From JAFDXJ01 sp038257845 (GTDB lineage Bacteria > Bacteroidota > Bacteroidia > Chitinophagales > Chitinophagaceae), in assembly GCA_038257845.1 (NCBI GenBank), contig JBBSQL010000001.1, forward strand, positions 238,917-302,916: a DNA stretch of 64,000 nt. Direction: 5' to 3'. Both the position numbers and the translations under genes were made by a program. The notes under the pieces are model-generated. The model was not told the origin of the DNA. It searched no databases and saw only the letters and a list, made by a program, of their open reading frames with translations. Below are positions 36,942-45,967 of this stretch, in pieces. The stretch's first letter is position 1. Every line of letters begins with the position of its first letter.

Positions 36942-38663
36942 TTACCAGCTTCCGCCGCCACCTCCGCCGCCGCCGCCACCTGAAAACCCGCCTCCTCCAA
37001 AACTACCGCCACTGCTGCCGCTACTGGATGGCGAACTTGTAAATGTGCCGGACATTGCGCTCATTGAATTATTAATGCTATTCATGAAAACCATCGAATT
37101 AAAAGTGCCATTGTTATAATTTCCATTATACCAGGATGGTGGAGGAATATCGAGGCCTTTTAATTTATCTTTCCAAACTGAGGCCATCCCGAAAACAATT
37201 GCAAAGGGTAAGACCTTATCAAAATAATGTTCATCCTGTTTTAAAAATTCCTGCAACTTATCTTTTTCCACAGATTTAATAAACTCTTTGAAGCCAAGTA
37301 AATGATAATATAAATCTGTTCCCTTTTCCGTTTTCTTCGTCATTAAAAATCCAAATATCAAAACAGGTAAAGACAATAATAAAACAGCAATGCCCAGCCA
37401 TTTGTAATCATACCAGGTATAGGCTAATATAATAACGCCTGTTACTAAAATCAAAAAGCCCAGGCCAGGTAGAAGGCAACCCATATTCTTTGAACCCTTC
37501 ACAAAATAATCTTCCCGTTTAATATCTGCCTGCAGTTGAGTTTTGGACGAATTCATGCTCGTATATAAAACATTTTTCAGGTCATCCAGTTTTACTTTAT
37601 TTCCAGTTTTAAAAATTCCATTGAACAATGTTTTTTCATAATCCGGACTTTGAGTTGGCAACCCTTTTAATTTTATAAATTCATATTCAGTGGATTTTAT
37701 TAAACCTGCCAGTGATTTCTTTTCTGTTTCATTGATTGTCAAATATCCATTTGCACCCCAGTAAGGAATAAGCGCGGTAAGGTCTTTCGTATCCAATGTG
37801 TTATCAATAATATATCCTGCAACTGAAGGGCTGATACCTTCTGGCGGATAAAACTCTGTTTGCACAGTGCGTTTTTCATCTTTGCCTTTTGCATTCCAAA
37901 GAAAAAACATTCCAACAAACCCGGCCAGTGGAAGTGCCAGCCAACCCAAACCACGCATTTCATAATTCGGAGCGATAAGAAAATCTTTGGGAAATGCTAT
38001 GCCAATTGTCAGGCCTTCATTGGGATTTAATAAAGTAGTAGTAGAACCGGAAAATATTTCATTATTCTCCCAATTGGAAACCGTATTATTTTCCCTGGAA
38101 CCCGTATTGCCGGTTGCTACAAAATATCCCGGAACCTCATTCAGCGCGGCCGGCAAAATCACTCGAAAGTGAACAGAATCAATTTGTACAGGCCATTGAT
38201 CTCCAATAAGATTAAAATATAATTCTGAATGATCAGTAAAAAAATTAATCGAATTTAAAACCGTATAATGAATAATATAAGTTTGATCACCATCAACCGT
38301 AGAATTTGCAGAACCAATTTTTATCTGTTTATAATCACCTGATGTACTTGTTTCAAAATTCCAGTTATCAACTTTTATATTCTCAATAATTGTCCTGGTA
38401 AAACCACCTCCGCTTAATTGTTGTTGGGCTTTTTCAACACTGTCCGGCAAAGCATTTTTTTGATACTGAAAAGGGATCATCCTGAAAATGCCATGTCTCG
38501 GTTCCGTAAAGTGGACTAAAATATTTTCCGTTATATCCAATGAAGCATCTTTATTAACTTTCACTTCAATGCCATAATCTTTAATGGTAAAATATTCCTG
38601 GGCAGAGGCATTTATATAAATGCCACAAACAAATGCAAAAAGAAAAACTATTTTTTTCGACAT
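36942..38663 (-). CDS. DUF2207 membrane protein with glycine-rich tail
   Basis: 573 residues. A signal peptide (ending near INASAQE) leads into a beta-rich extracytoplasmic DUF2207 domain (about 25-240, with TEPRHGIFRMIPFQY). Transmembrane segments follow near 245-265 and 410-455, with a cytoplasmic region between. The C-terminus is Ser/Gly-rich and ends in a run of glycines and SW, as usual in the family. It is paired with LemA 4 bases upstream; the pair recurs widely but its job is unknown. Confidence 0.88.
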   Translation of the reverse strand: MSKKIVFLFAFVCGIYINASAQEYFTIKDYGIEVKVNKDASLDITENILVHFTEPRHGIFRMIPFQYQKNALPDSVEKAQQQLSGGGFTRTIIENIKVDNWNFETSTSGDYKQIKIGSANSTVDGDQTYIIHYTVLNSINFFTDHSELYFNLIGDQWPVQIDSVHFRVILPAALNEVPGYFVATGNTGSRENNTVSNWENNEIFSGSTTTLLNPNEGLTIGIAFPKDFLIAPNYEMRGLGWLALPLAGFVGMFFLWNAKGKDEKRTVQTEFYPPEGISPSVAGYIIDNTLDTKDLTALIPYWGANGYLTINETEKKSLAGLIKSTEYEFIKLKGLPTQSPDYEKTLFNGIFKTGNKVKLDDLKNVLYTSMNSSKTQLQADIKREDYFVKGSKNMGCLLPGLGFLILVTGVIILAYTWYDYKWLGIAVLLLSLPVLIFGFLMTKKTEKGTDLYYHLLGFKEFIKSVEKDKLQEFLKQDEHYFDKVLPFAIVFGMASVWKDKLKGLDIPPPSWYNGNYNNGTFNSMVFMNSINNSMSAMSGTFTSSPSSSGSSGGSFGGGGFSGGGGGGGGGGSW

Positions 38664-38667
38664 TGGT

Positions 38668-39225
38668 TTAAAATTTCACTTCTACATTTTCAGCTTCTTT
38701 CGGATCATCCAGTTCATAGAACTCTTTGGCCGTAAAATGCATCATACCGGCGACAATCACCCCGGGAAATTGTTGAATGGCCGTATTATAATCACGTACG
38801 GTAGCATTGTAATAACGCCGTGAATTTCCCAGGTCGGTTTCTATTGTTTGCAAGGATTGCTGCAGTTCTAAAAAATTTTGATTGGCCTTCAGATCAGGAT
38901 AATTTTCTGCAATAGCAAGTAAACCACGCAATGCTCCACCCAATGCCTGGTTGGCCTGCGCAGCGCCCTGCACATCTCCTGCAGGTACTGCCACCGCTGC
39001 ATTCCGGGCAAGTGTAACTTTTTCAAAAACCTGGCTTTCATGTGCAGCATACCCTTTTACTGTATTAACAAGATTTGGTATAAGATCAAATCTTTTTTTC
39101 AAAAAAACACGAATATCACTCCAGCTATTATCAACTTTAATTTTCAGTTGAACGAGCTTATTATAAATGCCAACCGCCCAAAGTATCAAAAGAACAATGA
39201 CGCCTAAAGTTATCCAGATTCCCAT
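38668..39225 (-). CDS. lemA: LemA family protein
   Basis: 185-residue membrane-anchored helical protein. One N-terminal transmembrane helix (WITLGVIVLLILWAVGIYN) is followed by the LemA signature LVQLKIKVDNSWSDIRVFLKKR and LIPNLVNTVKGYAAHE, with FPGVIVAGMMHFTAKEFYEL near the C-terminus. First gene of the LemA-DUF2207 operon. Function of LemA proteins is not settled. Confidence 0.92.
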   Translation of the reverse strand: MGIWITLGVIVLLILWAVGIYNKLVQLKIKVDNSWSDIRVFLKKRFDLIPNLVNTVKGYAAHESQVFEKVTLARNAAVAVPAGDVQGAAQANQALGGALRGLLAIAENYPDLKANQNFLELQQSLQTIETDLGNSRRYYNATVRDYNTAIQQFPGVIVAGMMHFTAKEFYELDDPKEAENVEVKF

Positions 39226-39293
39226 GGTAATAGTTTATGGTTTTAAAAATTAAATGCTTTCGCAAGATAATATAATGTCACTAGTTAAAAAAA

Positions 39294-39878
39294 TTAAGAA
39301 AAGGAATCCAGGTGTTGACTGACTTTAGAAGCAAGTTTTTCAATTTCCACTTGTGATAAACTAATGTCATTATTCCCGGAATTTTGTAACTCAGTTATTT
39401 CATCCAGGTTGATAAAAGGTATAGAAAATTCACCCAGCGTTTTCAGTAATTTTTCAAAATCACTGATCGTAGATTTTTGAAAAATGATGACCAGGAGAAT
39501 TCGCTTTTCCTGCAATGAAAGTGCATTTTGCCTGCAAAAATTTTCAAAAGGCAAAAGATTTAAGGATTGATATTCTCCATCTCTTAAAATAGAAATGGTC
39601 AAATCAACACTGAGGAAAATAGCTTTCGGATTTGTTGTATGAATTGCTTTTTCAACAGATTCAAAATATGCAGCACCATTCGTTTGCGATAAATTTTGCC
39701 AGGAAAAATCATACGCGTACCCGGCAATCTTTTGCATTTGAAATATAAGCCCTGCTTTGTTTTGAAAAGGTTCTCCAAAGAATAAAACGCGTGGCTTTTT
39801 TTTCTTTTCTCTTAAAAAAGAAAAAACAGTAATTGCTATAATAAAAAGTATGACAAATAAAAGTTGCCCGGATCGCAT
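39294..39878 (-). CDS. membrane-anchored protein of unknown function
   Basis: About 194 residues starting at the Met at 39878 (MRSGQLLFVILFIIAITVF), which gives a single N-terminal anchor; a longer frame begins at 39920. After a Lys-rich stop-transfer (REKKKKP) the cytoplasmic part alternates strands and helices (RVLFFGEPFQNKAG, PKAIFLSVDLTIS, KRILLVIIFQKS), which looks like a Rossmann-type or GTPase-like fold without a visible P-loop. It lies a few bases downstream of the cyanophycinase gene and may be co-transcribed. No family recognised. Confidence 0.55.
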   Translation of the reverse strand: MRSGQLLFVILFIIAITVFSFLREKKKKPRVLFFGEPFQNKAGLIFQMQKIAGYAYDFSWQNLSQTNGAAYFESVEKAIHTTNPKAIFLSVDLTISILRDGEYQSLNLLPFENFCRQNALSLQEKRILLVIIFQKSTISDFEKLLKTLGEFSIPFINLDEITELQNSGNNDISLSQVEIEKLASKVSQHLDSFS

Positions 39879-39925
39879 GGCCAATAATACATATAGAAAA
39901 TTACAAAAAAGTAAAAACACGGAAA

Positions 39926-40816
39926 TTAAAACGTATCAGTCATGATCGGCGTAGTAGAAGCGCCCATTTTTTCCACGAATTTTTTTTCTTTCAATAAATA
40001 GCCATTCCCTTTGGCACAAAAATGAACCTTCAGGTTTTCAACACTAATGGGATTGCCTTCAGGTATATCCGCAATATTGCTGTGTTTGATATTTGAGCCA
40101 TCAATAATCATCACAAGGCCACTGCCAATGGCTTCCATTTTATTGCCTTCCGAGATCAGCATGCCGGTATCTTCACCCAGGCCAATACCCAGGCAGGAAG
40201 GATTAGCAGCAACTACCTGTGCAAGCCTTCCAAATCGCCCACGCTTTTCAAAATGGGAATCAAAAATAACGCCTTCCATAAAACCCAACCCTGTAGTAAT
40301 CTTCACTTCACCTTTTAAATGTGCCATGGTTGCATTGCCTTCATAGATCATAGTTTGACTCATGGCCATGGCTCCGGCGGAAGTTCCGGCAATGACAAAA
40401 TTTTCCTGCAAATAGCGCTGCTTAATTATTTTCAAAAATTCTGTGCCACCATAAATGGCAGTCAGGCGCAATTGATTGCCACCGGTGAACATCACACAGG
40501 CACAGTCTTTCAGGCGTTTTAAATAATCTCCATCATTGACTGTTTCCCGGCTTCGGATATTCATAATCCCTATATTCCGGCAACCAATTTTATGATATGC
40601 TGATAAATAATTTTCTCCAACTTCTTTGGGTATGGAACTGGCAGTTGTGACAACTTCAATCCGTGCATTTTGTCCGCCGGCCTCTTCAACGATCCGGCTT
40701 AAAATACCAAGTTCAAAAAAATTCAGGTTATTCCTGTGAATCTCACCCGTTTCAAGGTTTGTGCCTTTGTCTTCAGCACCGCCTATCGCAAAGAGTTTTC
40801 CTTTTATTTCATTCAT
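39926..40816 (-). CDS. cphB: cyanophycinase
   Basis: Serine exopeptidase of family S51 that releases Asp-Arg dipeptides from cyanophycin; about 296 residues from the Met at 40816 (MNEIKGKLFAIGGAED), the longer frame to 40873 being unlikely. Nucleophile Ser146 lies in AGTSAGAMAMSQT; GFMEGVIFDSHFEKRGRFGRL and GIGLGEDTGMLI are family marks. No signal peptide, so it acts inside the cell. It is divergent from cyanophycin synthetase, as expected for a storage-polymer module. Confidence 0.92.
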   Translation of the reverse strand: MNEIKGKLFAIGGAEDKGTNLETGEIHRNNLNFFELGILSRIVEEAGGQNARIEVVTTASSIPKEVGENYLSAYHKIGCRNIGIMNIRSRETVNDGDYLKRLKDCACVMFTGGNQLRLTAIYGGTEFLKIIKQRYLQENFVIAGTSAGAMAMSQTMIYEGNATMAHLKGEVKITTGLGFMEGVIFDSHFEKRGRFGRLAQVVAANPSCLGIGLGEDTGMLISEGNKMEAIGSGLVMIIDGSNIKHSNIADIPEGNPISVENLKVHFCAKGNGYLLKEKKFVEKMGASTTPIMTDTF

Positions 40817-41087
40817 GAATTGAATTCGTAGTTCATACAAAAATAAGGGAATTGTATTTTTAAGAGAATGCATGGTAAAATTTTTAAAATGTAATCGTTT
40901 AAAAATGTGGATAAAAAAAATTGTAATGCATTCTTGTTAATTCAATAATTTTTAAAAATATTATGCTTTACAAAAAAAATTTATTTTATTGCAGAAAAAT
41001 TATTTACCTAACTTCCTTTTTTTCCAAAATTTATTTATTAGTTGAGTAAAACAATTTCCCATCAAAAAAAATTAAAACAAAACACAC

Positions 41088-43724
41088 ATGCGAATTGAAG
41101 ATATTAAAGTGCTGAAAGGTCCGAATTACTGGAGCGTGCGCAGGCTGAAACTCATCCAAATGCGTTTAAACCTCGAAGACCTGGAACAAAGGCCCACCAA
41201 TAAGATCAATGGCTTTTTAGAAAGGTTGGAAAAATTATTTCCAACTATGTATGAGCATCGCTGCAGTGAAGGTGTTCCCGGAGGTTTTTTTCTACGTGTA
41301 AAAGAAGGTACGTGGATGGGCCATGTGATAGAACATGTAGCCCTGGAAATACAGACGCTGGCAGGAATGGATTGTGGTTTTGGCCGTACCCGTACGACCG
41401 GTGATGAAGGAATTTATTATGTAGTCTTCAGCTATATGGAAGAAGATGCAGGGGTTTATGCAGCCAGGGCTGCCGTAAAAATTGCGCAGGCACTTGTTGA
41501 TAATATACCATATAACCTGGATGAGGATATACAAAACATGCGCGAAATAAGAGAGAACACAAGGCTCGGCCCATCCACAGGATGCATTGTGGAAGAAGCA
41601 CTAAAAAGAGGTATTCCATTTATCCGTCTCAATAAACATAGCCTTGTGCAACTGGGTTATGGCGTTCATCAAAAAAGAATTCGTGCAACCATTGCCAGCA
41701 CCACCAGCAATATCGCAGTGGATATTGCCTGTGACAAAGAAGAAACAAAAGCCTTGCTGGAAACCTCCGAGATCCCTGTACCACGAGGTACTGTTGTCCG
41801 CACAGAAGAAGGGTTGCAAGATGCTGTGAAAAAATTTGGATATCCACTGGTGATAAAACCAATTGACGGCAATCACGGAAAAGGAAATACAACGAATATC
41901 AATACCTGGGATCATGCAATAAAAGCATTGGAAGCTGCCAGGCAATACGGCAGAAGTTCGATCGTAGAAAAATATATTACAGGTGTTGATTACAGGATAC
42001 TCGTTATTAATTATAAATTTATCTGTGCAGCATTAAGAACACCTGCATCTGTTGTCGGCGATGGAAAACATACCATCCGGGAATTATTGGATGTAGTGAA
42101 TAAAGATCCGCGTCGTGGTTTTGGCCATGAAAAAGTACTCACACAAATTACACCTGATGCATATACAGATAAGATGCTTGAAGAAATGGGCTATACAATG
42201 GAAACCATACCATCAAAAGACGAACTTGTTTTATTAAAACCAACCGCTAATTTATCAACAGGTGGTACATCTACGGATGTAACAGATGAAGTACACCCGG
42301 ACAATATTTTCATGTGCGAGCGGATCGCAAAAATAGTTGGCCTGGATATATGTGGTATTGATATTATGGCTAAAGATCTGCGTACACCCATTAAAGAAAA
42401 TGGCGGCGCTGTATTGGAAGTAAATGCAGCACCGGGCTTCCGAATGCATATAGAACCTGCTGAAGGCTTGCCAAGAAATGTGGCAGAACCAGTGATTGAT
42501 ATGCTTTTCCCGGACAGAAGTAACGGTAGAATTCCCATTATAGCAATTACAGGAACAAATGGTAAGACCACTACCGCAAGGCTTACGGCGCATATCTGTA
42601 AAACAGCAGGAAGAAAAGTTGGTTATACAACCAGTGATGGCGTGTATATACAAAACCAGTTGTTGATGAAAGGAGATTGTACCGGGCCGCTTAGTGCACA
42701 GTTTGTATTGCGTGATCCAACTGTTGACTTTGCCGTATTGGAATGTGCACGAGGCGGATTATTGAAAGCCGGCCTGGCATTTCAAAATTGCGATGTATCC
42801 ATTATTACAAATGTTACTGCAGATCATTTAGGACTTGGTGGCATTGACACACTCGAGCAAATGGCGAGGGCCAAAGCAGTCATTGCAGAAACAACTTTCA
42901 AACATGGCTATGCCATTTTAAATGCCGACGATGAACTGGTATATAATATGCATAAAGGTCTTGATTGTAATGTGGCTTATTTCAGCATGGATGAAAACAA
43001 TCCTTACATCAAAGAGCATTGTAAAAATGGCGGTTATGCAGCGGTGTACGAAAATGGTTATGTTTCTGTATTAAAAGGAACATGGAAAATACGGGTAATG
43101 AAAGTAAGTGAAATACCCATCACGTATGAAGGAAAAGCCTTGCATAATATTATGAATACACTGCCATCTATTTTGGCAACTTATTTATTTAAAGATGTTG
43201 CTATTGATGATATTAAAACGGCGCTGGCCACATTTGTTCCTTCACCCTCACAAACACCGGGAAGGCTGAATTTATTTGATTTCAAACATTTCAAATTCCT
43301 TGTTGACTTTGCACATAATCCAGCGGGGCTTGAATTACTTTGTGATTTTGTAAGTAAAATGGATGGCACGCCAAAAGTCGGCATCATCAGTGGTACCGGA
43401 GACAGGCGTGATGAAGATATCCGGGAATTGGGCATTATTTCAGGCAGATGTTTTGATGAAATCATTATCCGCCAGGATAAAAACCTGCGTGGCCGTACTG
43501 CAGAAGAAATTGTGAATTTATTGGTGGAAGGAATTAATATTTCTAAAAAATCTGACATTCCTATAACCATTATTTATAATGAAAAAGAAGCCATCATGCA
43601 TGCTTACAACACTGCAAAACCAGGCTCTTTGGTTACCATCATGTGTGATGTGGTGGCAGAAGCGCTGGATCTGATTAAAGCACTGAAAGAAAAAGAAGAT
43701 GCGGAAAACATTTTACTCGCTTAA
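41088..43724 (+). CDS. cphA: cyanophycin synthetase
   Basis: ATP-dependent synthesis of the Asp/Arg polymer cyanophycin; 878 residues, the length of CphA1. The N-terminal domain (to about 160) begins RIEDIKVLKGPNYWSVRR. An ATP-grasp domain follows (LVIKPIDGNHGKGNTTNI near 255, LEVNAAPGFRMH near 445), then a Mur-ligase domain with P-loop GTNGKTTTARL near residues 488-498 and a C-terminal domain with DFAHNPAGLELL. Divergent from cyanophycinase across a 271-base spacer. A terminator follows. Confidence 0.96.
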   Translation: MRIEDIKVLKGPNYWSVRRLKLIQMRLNLEDLEQRPTNKINGFLERLEKLFPTMYEHRCSEGVPGGFFLRVKEGTWMGHVIEHVALEIQTLAGMDCGFGRTRTTGDEGIYYVVFSYMEEDAGVYAARAAVKIAQALVDNIPYNLDEDIQNMREIRENTRLGPSTGCIVEEALKRGIPFIRLNKHSLVQLGYGVHQKRIRATIASTTSNIAVDIACDKEETKALLETSEIPVPRGTVVRTEEGLQDAVKKFGYPLVIKPIDGNHGKGNTTNINTWDHAIKALEAARQYGRSSIVEKYITGVDYRILVINYKFICAALRTPASVVGDGKHTIRELLDVVNKDPRRGFGHEKVLTQITPDAYTDKMLEEMGYTMETIPSKDELVLLKPTANLSTGGTSTDVTDEVHPDNIFMCERIAKIVGLDICGIDIMAKDLRTPIKENGGAVLEVNAAPGFRMHIEPAEGLPRNVAEPVIDMLFPDRSNGRIPIIAITGTNGKTTTARLTAHICKTAGRKVGYTTSDGVYIQNQLLMKGDCTGPLSAQFVLRDPTVDFAVLECARGGLLKAGLAFQNCDVSIITNVTADHLGLGGIDTLEQMARAKAVIAETTFKHGYAILNADDELVYNMHKGLDCNVAYFSMDENNPYIKEHCKNGGYAAVYENGYVSVLKGTWKIRVMKVSEIPITYEGKALHNIMNTLPSILATYLFKDVAIDDIKTALATFVPSPSQTPGRLNLFDFKHFKFLVDFAHNPAGLELLCDFVSKMDGTPKVGIISGTGDRRDEDIRELGIISGRCFDEIIIRQDKNLRGRTAEEIVNLLVEGINISKKSDIPITIIYNEKEAIMHAYNTAKPGSLVTIMCDVVAEALDLIKALKEKEDAENILLA

Positions 43725-43769
43725 GAAGTTCTAACACATTCATTCATTTGAAAGGCCTTATTCAAAAAA

Positions 43770-43798
43770 AAACAAACTTATTAAAAGTTTGTTTTTTT
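43770..43798 (+). terminator. intrinsic terminator of cphA
   Basis: AAACAAACTT and AAGTTTGTTT pair exactly (10 bases) around a 5-base loop, followed by T-run 43792-43798 on plus. It lies 45 bases past the cphA stop. Because it falls inside the longest frame of the next gene, it argues that the repressor starts downstream. Confidence 0.7.
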
Positions 43799-43802
43799 GA
43801 GA

Positions 43803-43830
43803 ATATATTTAGATATTTGCCTAAATATAT
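43803..43830. promoter_or_regulatory. candidate operator of the SdpR-like repressor
   Basis: ATATATTTAG and CTAAATATAT are exact 10-base inverted arms with an 8-base spacer. The dyad ends 7 bases before the proposed TTG start of the ArsR-type gene. Autorepression by the encoded winged-helix protein is the natural reading. The inner half-site ATTTAG is shared with the dyad in the umuC spacer, but the spacing differs. Confidence 0.55.
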
Positions 43831-43837
43831 AAACGAC

Positions 43838-44098
43838 TTGAACCTTTTATTTAAAGCCCTGAACGATTCTACCCGCCGGGAGATTCTGGAACTGTTGAAA
43901 AAAAAAGATTTGACAGCGGGTGAAATTGCTGAAAAATTTACTATCACAAAACCCAGCATTTCACATCATTTAGATTTACTCCGGCAAGCAGGACTTGTAA
44001 CTGCTGAAAAAGAAGGTCAATATATTTTTTATTCTATCAATACAACTGTAATGGATGAGATGATCAAGTGGCTGATCAAATTGAATACTAAAAAATGA
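43838..44098 (+). CDS. ArsR-family (SdpR-like) autorepressor
   Basis: Winged-helix DNA-binding protein of about 86 residues. I choose a TTG start at 43838, giving (M)NLLFKALNDSTRREILELL, the usual family N-terminus; the only upstream ATG (43748) would read through the cphA terminator and the operator. The recognition helix region is TAGEIAEKFTITKPSISHHLDLLRQAGLV (seen as HTH), followed by the wing AEKEGQYIFYSIN. No metal-binding Cys. It is 7 bases upstream of an SdpI-like gene, as in the SdpR-SdpI immunity pair. Confidence 0.82.
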   Translation: MNLLFKALNDSTRREILELLKKKDLTAGEIAEKFTITKPSISHHLDLLRQAGLVTAEKEGQYIFYSINTTVMDEMIKWLIKLNTKK

Positions 44099-44105
44099 AC
44101 TGATT

Positions 44106-44774
44106 ATGAAAAAGAAACTTATGGTATCTGACTGGATCGTTTTAAGCCTTATAATTATTCCCCTGATTTATCTTGCAACTATCTATTCCGGGCTGCCAGC
44201 TATTGTACCAACGCACTTTAATTTAAAGGGTGAAGCAGATGATTCGAGTTCAAAATCCGCACTTTGGTTAGCCACCGGTTTATTAGGAATTCTTAGTATT
44301 TTACTTTATCTTTTATTGAAATTTTTACCATCCATTGACCCAAAGAAACAAGTAAAATATGGCGCCGCTGCATTTAAGAAAATTGCTATTGGGGTTGTAT
44401 TTCTTTTGTTCTTAATCAATTGTATGATCATTCGTTCTGCCGAAACCGGCCACTTTGAATCCGGCAATGCATTACCAATTGCAATAGGTTTATTTTTTGC
44501 TTTTATGGGAAATGTCATGTACAGTATCAAACCCAATTATTTTGCCGGAATCCGTACACCATGGACATTAGAGAGTGATGATACCTGGCGGGAAACACAT
44601 CGGCTTGCCGGAAAACTATGGTTCGCAGGCGGCCTCTTCATCGCATTATGCGGCTTGATATTTTCTTTTTCAGTTGCATTGATTATTTTACTTGCAGTCT
44701 CTATCATTATAACTGCGTGGCCAGTGGTTTTTTCTTATACTTATTTTAAAGGCCATCAAAATAAAAAAGATTAG
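44106..44774 (+). CDS. SdpI family membrane protein
   Basis: 222-residue protein with about six helices. The N-terminal DUF1648 region has LPAIVPTHFNLKGEADD, and the SdpI region has MYSIKPNYFAGIRTPWTLESDDTW...THRLAGKLWFAGG, both typical. In Bacillus, SdpI gives immunity to the SdpC toxin and signals to SdpR; no toxin gene is present here, so it may sense envelope stress. It overlaps the convergent transporter gene by 4 bases. Confidence 0.87.
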   Translation: MKKKLMVSDWIVLSLIIIPLIYLATIYSGLPAIVPTHFNLKGEADDSSSKSALWLATGLLGILSILLYLLLKFLPSIDPKKQVKYGAAAFKKIAIGVVFLLFLINCMIIRSAETGHFESGNALPIAIGLFFAFMGNVMYSIKPNYFAGIRTPWTLESDDTWRETHRLAGKLWFAGGLFIALCGLIFSFSVALIILLAVSIIITAWPVVFSYTYFKGHQNKKD

Positions 44775-45574
44775 CCGGCTGTTGGAATATTTTCGAAACC
44801 ATCGTAAGGTTGACCCATCGCGGCTTTCTTCATTTCGTGCGCTGTTTTTTCGCCTACATATTTTACAATTCTTTTTTCCACAATATAAATGACAGGCGTC
44901 AATACAATTGCCATGATAAATTTGTAGGTATAATTTACAATCCCAATGGCGAGAATTTGTTGCCAGGTAAACACGCCACTAAACGCAATAAATAAAACAA
45001 TATAACTATCTACCAATTGAGAAACCAGCGTAGAACCTGTAGCCCGTAACCAAATCTTTTTTTCTCCTGTTATTTTTTTGATCCTATGAAAAATGGTCAC
45101 ATCCACAATCTGACTTACTAAAAATGCGACAAGGCTTCCGATAATAATGCGCATACCCTGGCCAAATATTCCATTGAATGCATTCTGCATATTGGGAACT
45201 CCATTGTGTACATTACTCGACACCCAGAAACCTGCAGGCGGAACGTGGATGGCCATATAAAACATGAGGAATGCATAAGAGATCAAAGCAACCGCCGTAT
45301 AACTGATCCTGCGAACGGCTTTTGGCCCATAAAACTCATTCACGATATCCGTTATGATAAATTCCAAAGGCCATAATAAAACGCCACAGGTAAGGCTGAA
45401 TGATAAGCCCGACTGGCCAAAAAGTGTAAAGTTTTCTTTCTGAATTCCCAGCAGCGCTTCCAGTGAAAATATTTTGGTGCCAATACATTCTGCAATTAAT
45501 GCATTGGCTACAAAAAAAGCAGTGAAGCCTATGAAAAGCTTGGTGGGCTTATCTTTCAGGATTTTTTGAATCAT
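44771..45574 (-). CDS. queuosine precursor transporter (VUT/YhhQ family)
   Basis: 267-residue integral membrane protein with about six helices. Family features are AECIGTKIF, LLWPLEFIITDIVNEFYG, FLVSQIVDVTIFHRIKKITG and TLVSQLVDSYIVLFIAF. Characterised members import 7-cyano-7-deazaguanine or similar precursors for tRNA queuosine. It overlaps the upstream 95-residue membrane-protein gene by 4 bases. I looked for a preQ1 riboswitch in the 45856-45967 spacer and saw none. Confidence 0.88.
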   Translation of the reverse strand: MIQKILKDKPTKLFIGFTAFFVANALIAECIGTKIFSLEALLGIQKENFTLFGQSGLSFSLTCGVLLWPLEFIITDIVNEFYGPKAVRRISYTAVALISYAFLMFYMAIHVPPAGFWVSSNVHNGVPNMQNAFNGIFGQGMRIIIGSLVAFLVSQIVDVTIFHRIKKITGEKKIWLRATGSTLVSQLVDSYIVLFIAFSGVFTWQQILAIGIVNYTYKFIMAIVLTPVIYIVEKRIVKYVGEKTAHEMKKAAMGQPYDGFENIPTAG

Positions 45575-45855
45575 ATAAAAAAGAAATGAAAGATTTGATA
45601 AAAGAGTGCAAACGTATTTATAATAATAAGAAATCCAGGAAATGTACTCCTGTCGCCTTTTAAAATGGAAAACATAAAAAAGACAAAAGCAATCACATTC
45701 ATAATAGGTGATAAAACCCAGCCCAGCATCAGCATTACGGACACTACAAATTGTGGAAGTGCCAGCGTGATATACTGCATGATTAAACAGCCAATAAAGA
45801 AAATGTTACATAGAAATGCAACCCGTTGGGTAAAAGCAAATAGTTTTTGATTCAT
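45571..45855 (-). CDS. small membrane protein of unknown function
   Basis: About 94 residues from the Met at 45855 (MNQKLFAFTQRVAFL), with three hydrophobic segments. The frame extends to 45879 but those residues are Cys-rich and unlikely. Stop and start overlap by 4 bases with the queuosine-precursor transporter gene, so the two should be co-translated. No family function recognised. Confidence 0.7.
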   Translation of the reverse strand: MNQKLFAFTQRVAFLCNIFFIGCLIMQYITLALPQFVVSVMLMLGWVLSPIMNVIAFVFFMFSILKGDRSTFPGFLIIINTFALFYQIFHFFFI

Positions 45856-45967
45856 AGCATATTCCTCACAACAAAACAACGAACAATTTCTTAAAAAAAA
45901 GAATCATGAAAGTAAACTTTTGTGATTTTCATGAGTTCATGTAGGTTTGCTGCAATTAGATAAAGTT

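Noticed and set aside
45856..45967. Possible preQ1 riboswitch upstream of the queuosine-precursor transporter operon
   Set aside because: No preQ1-like stem-loop with an A-rich tail could be found in the spacer.
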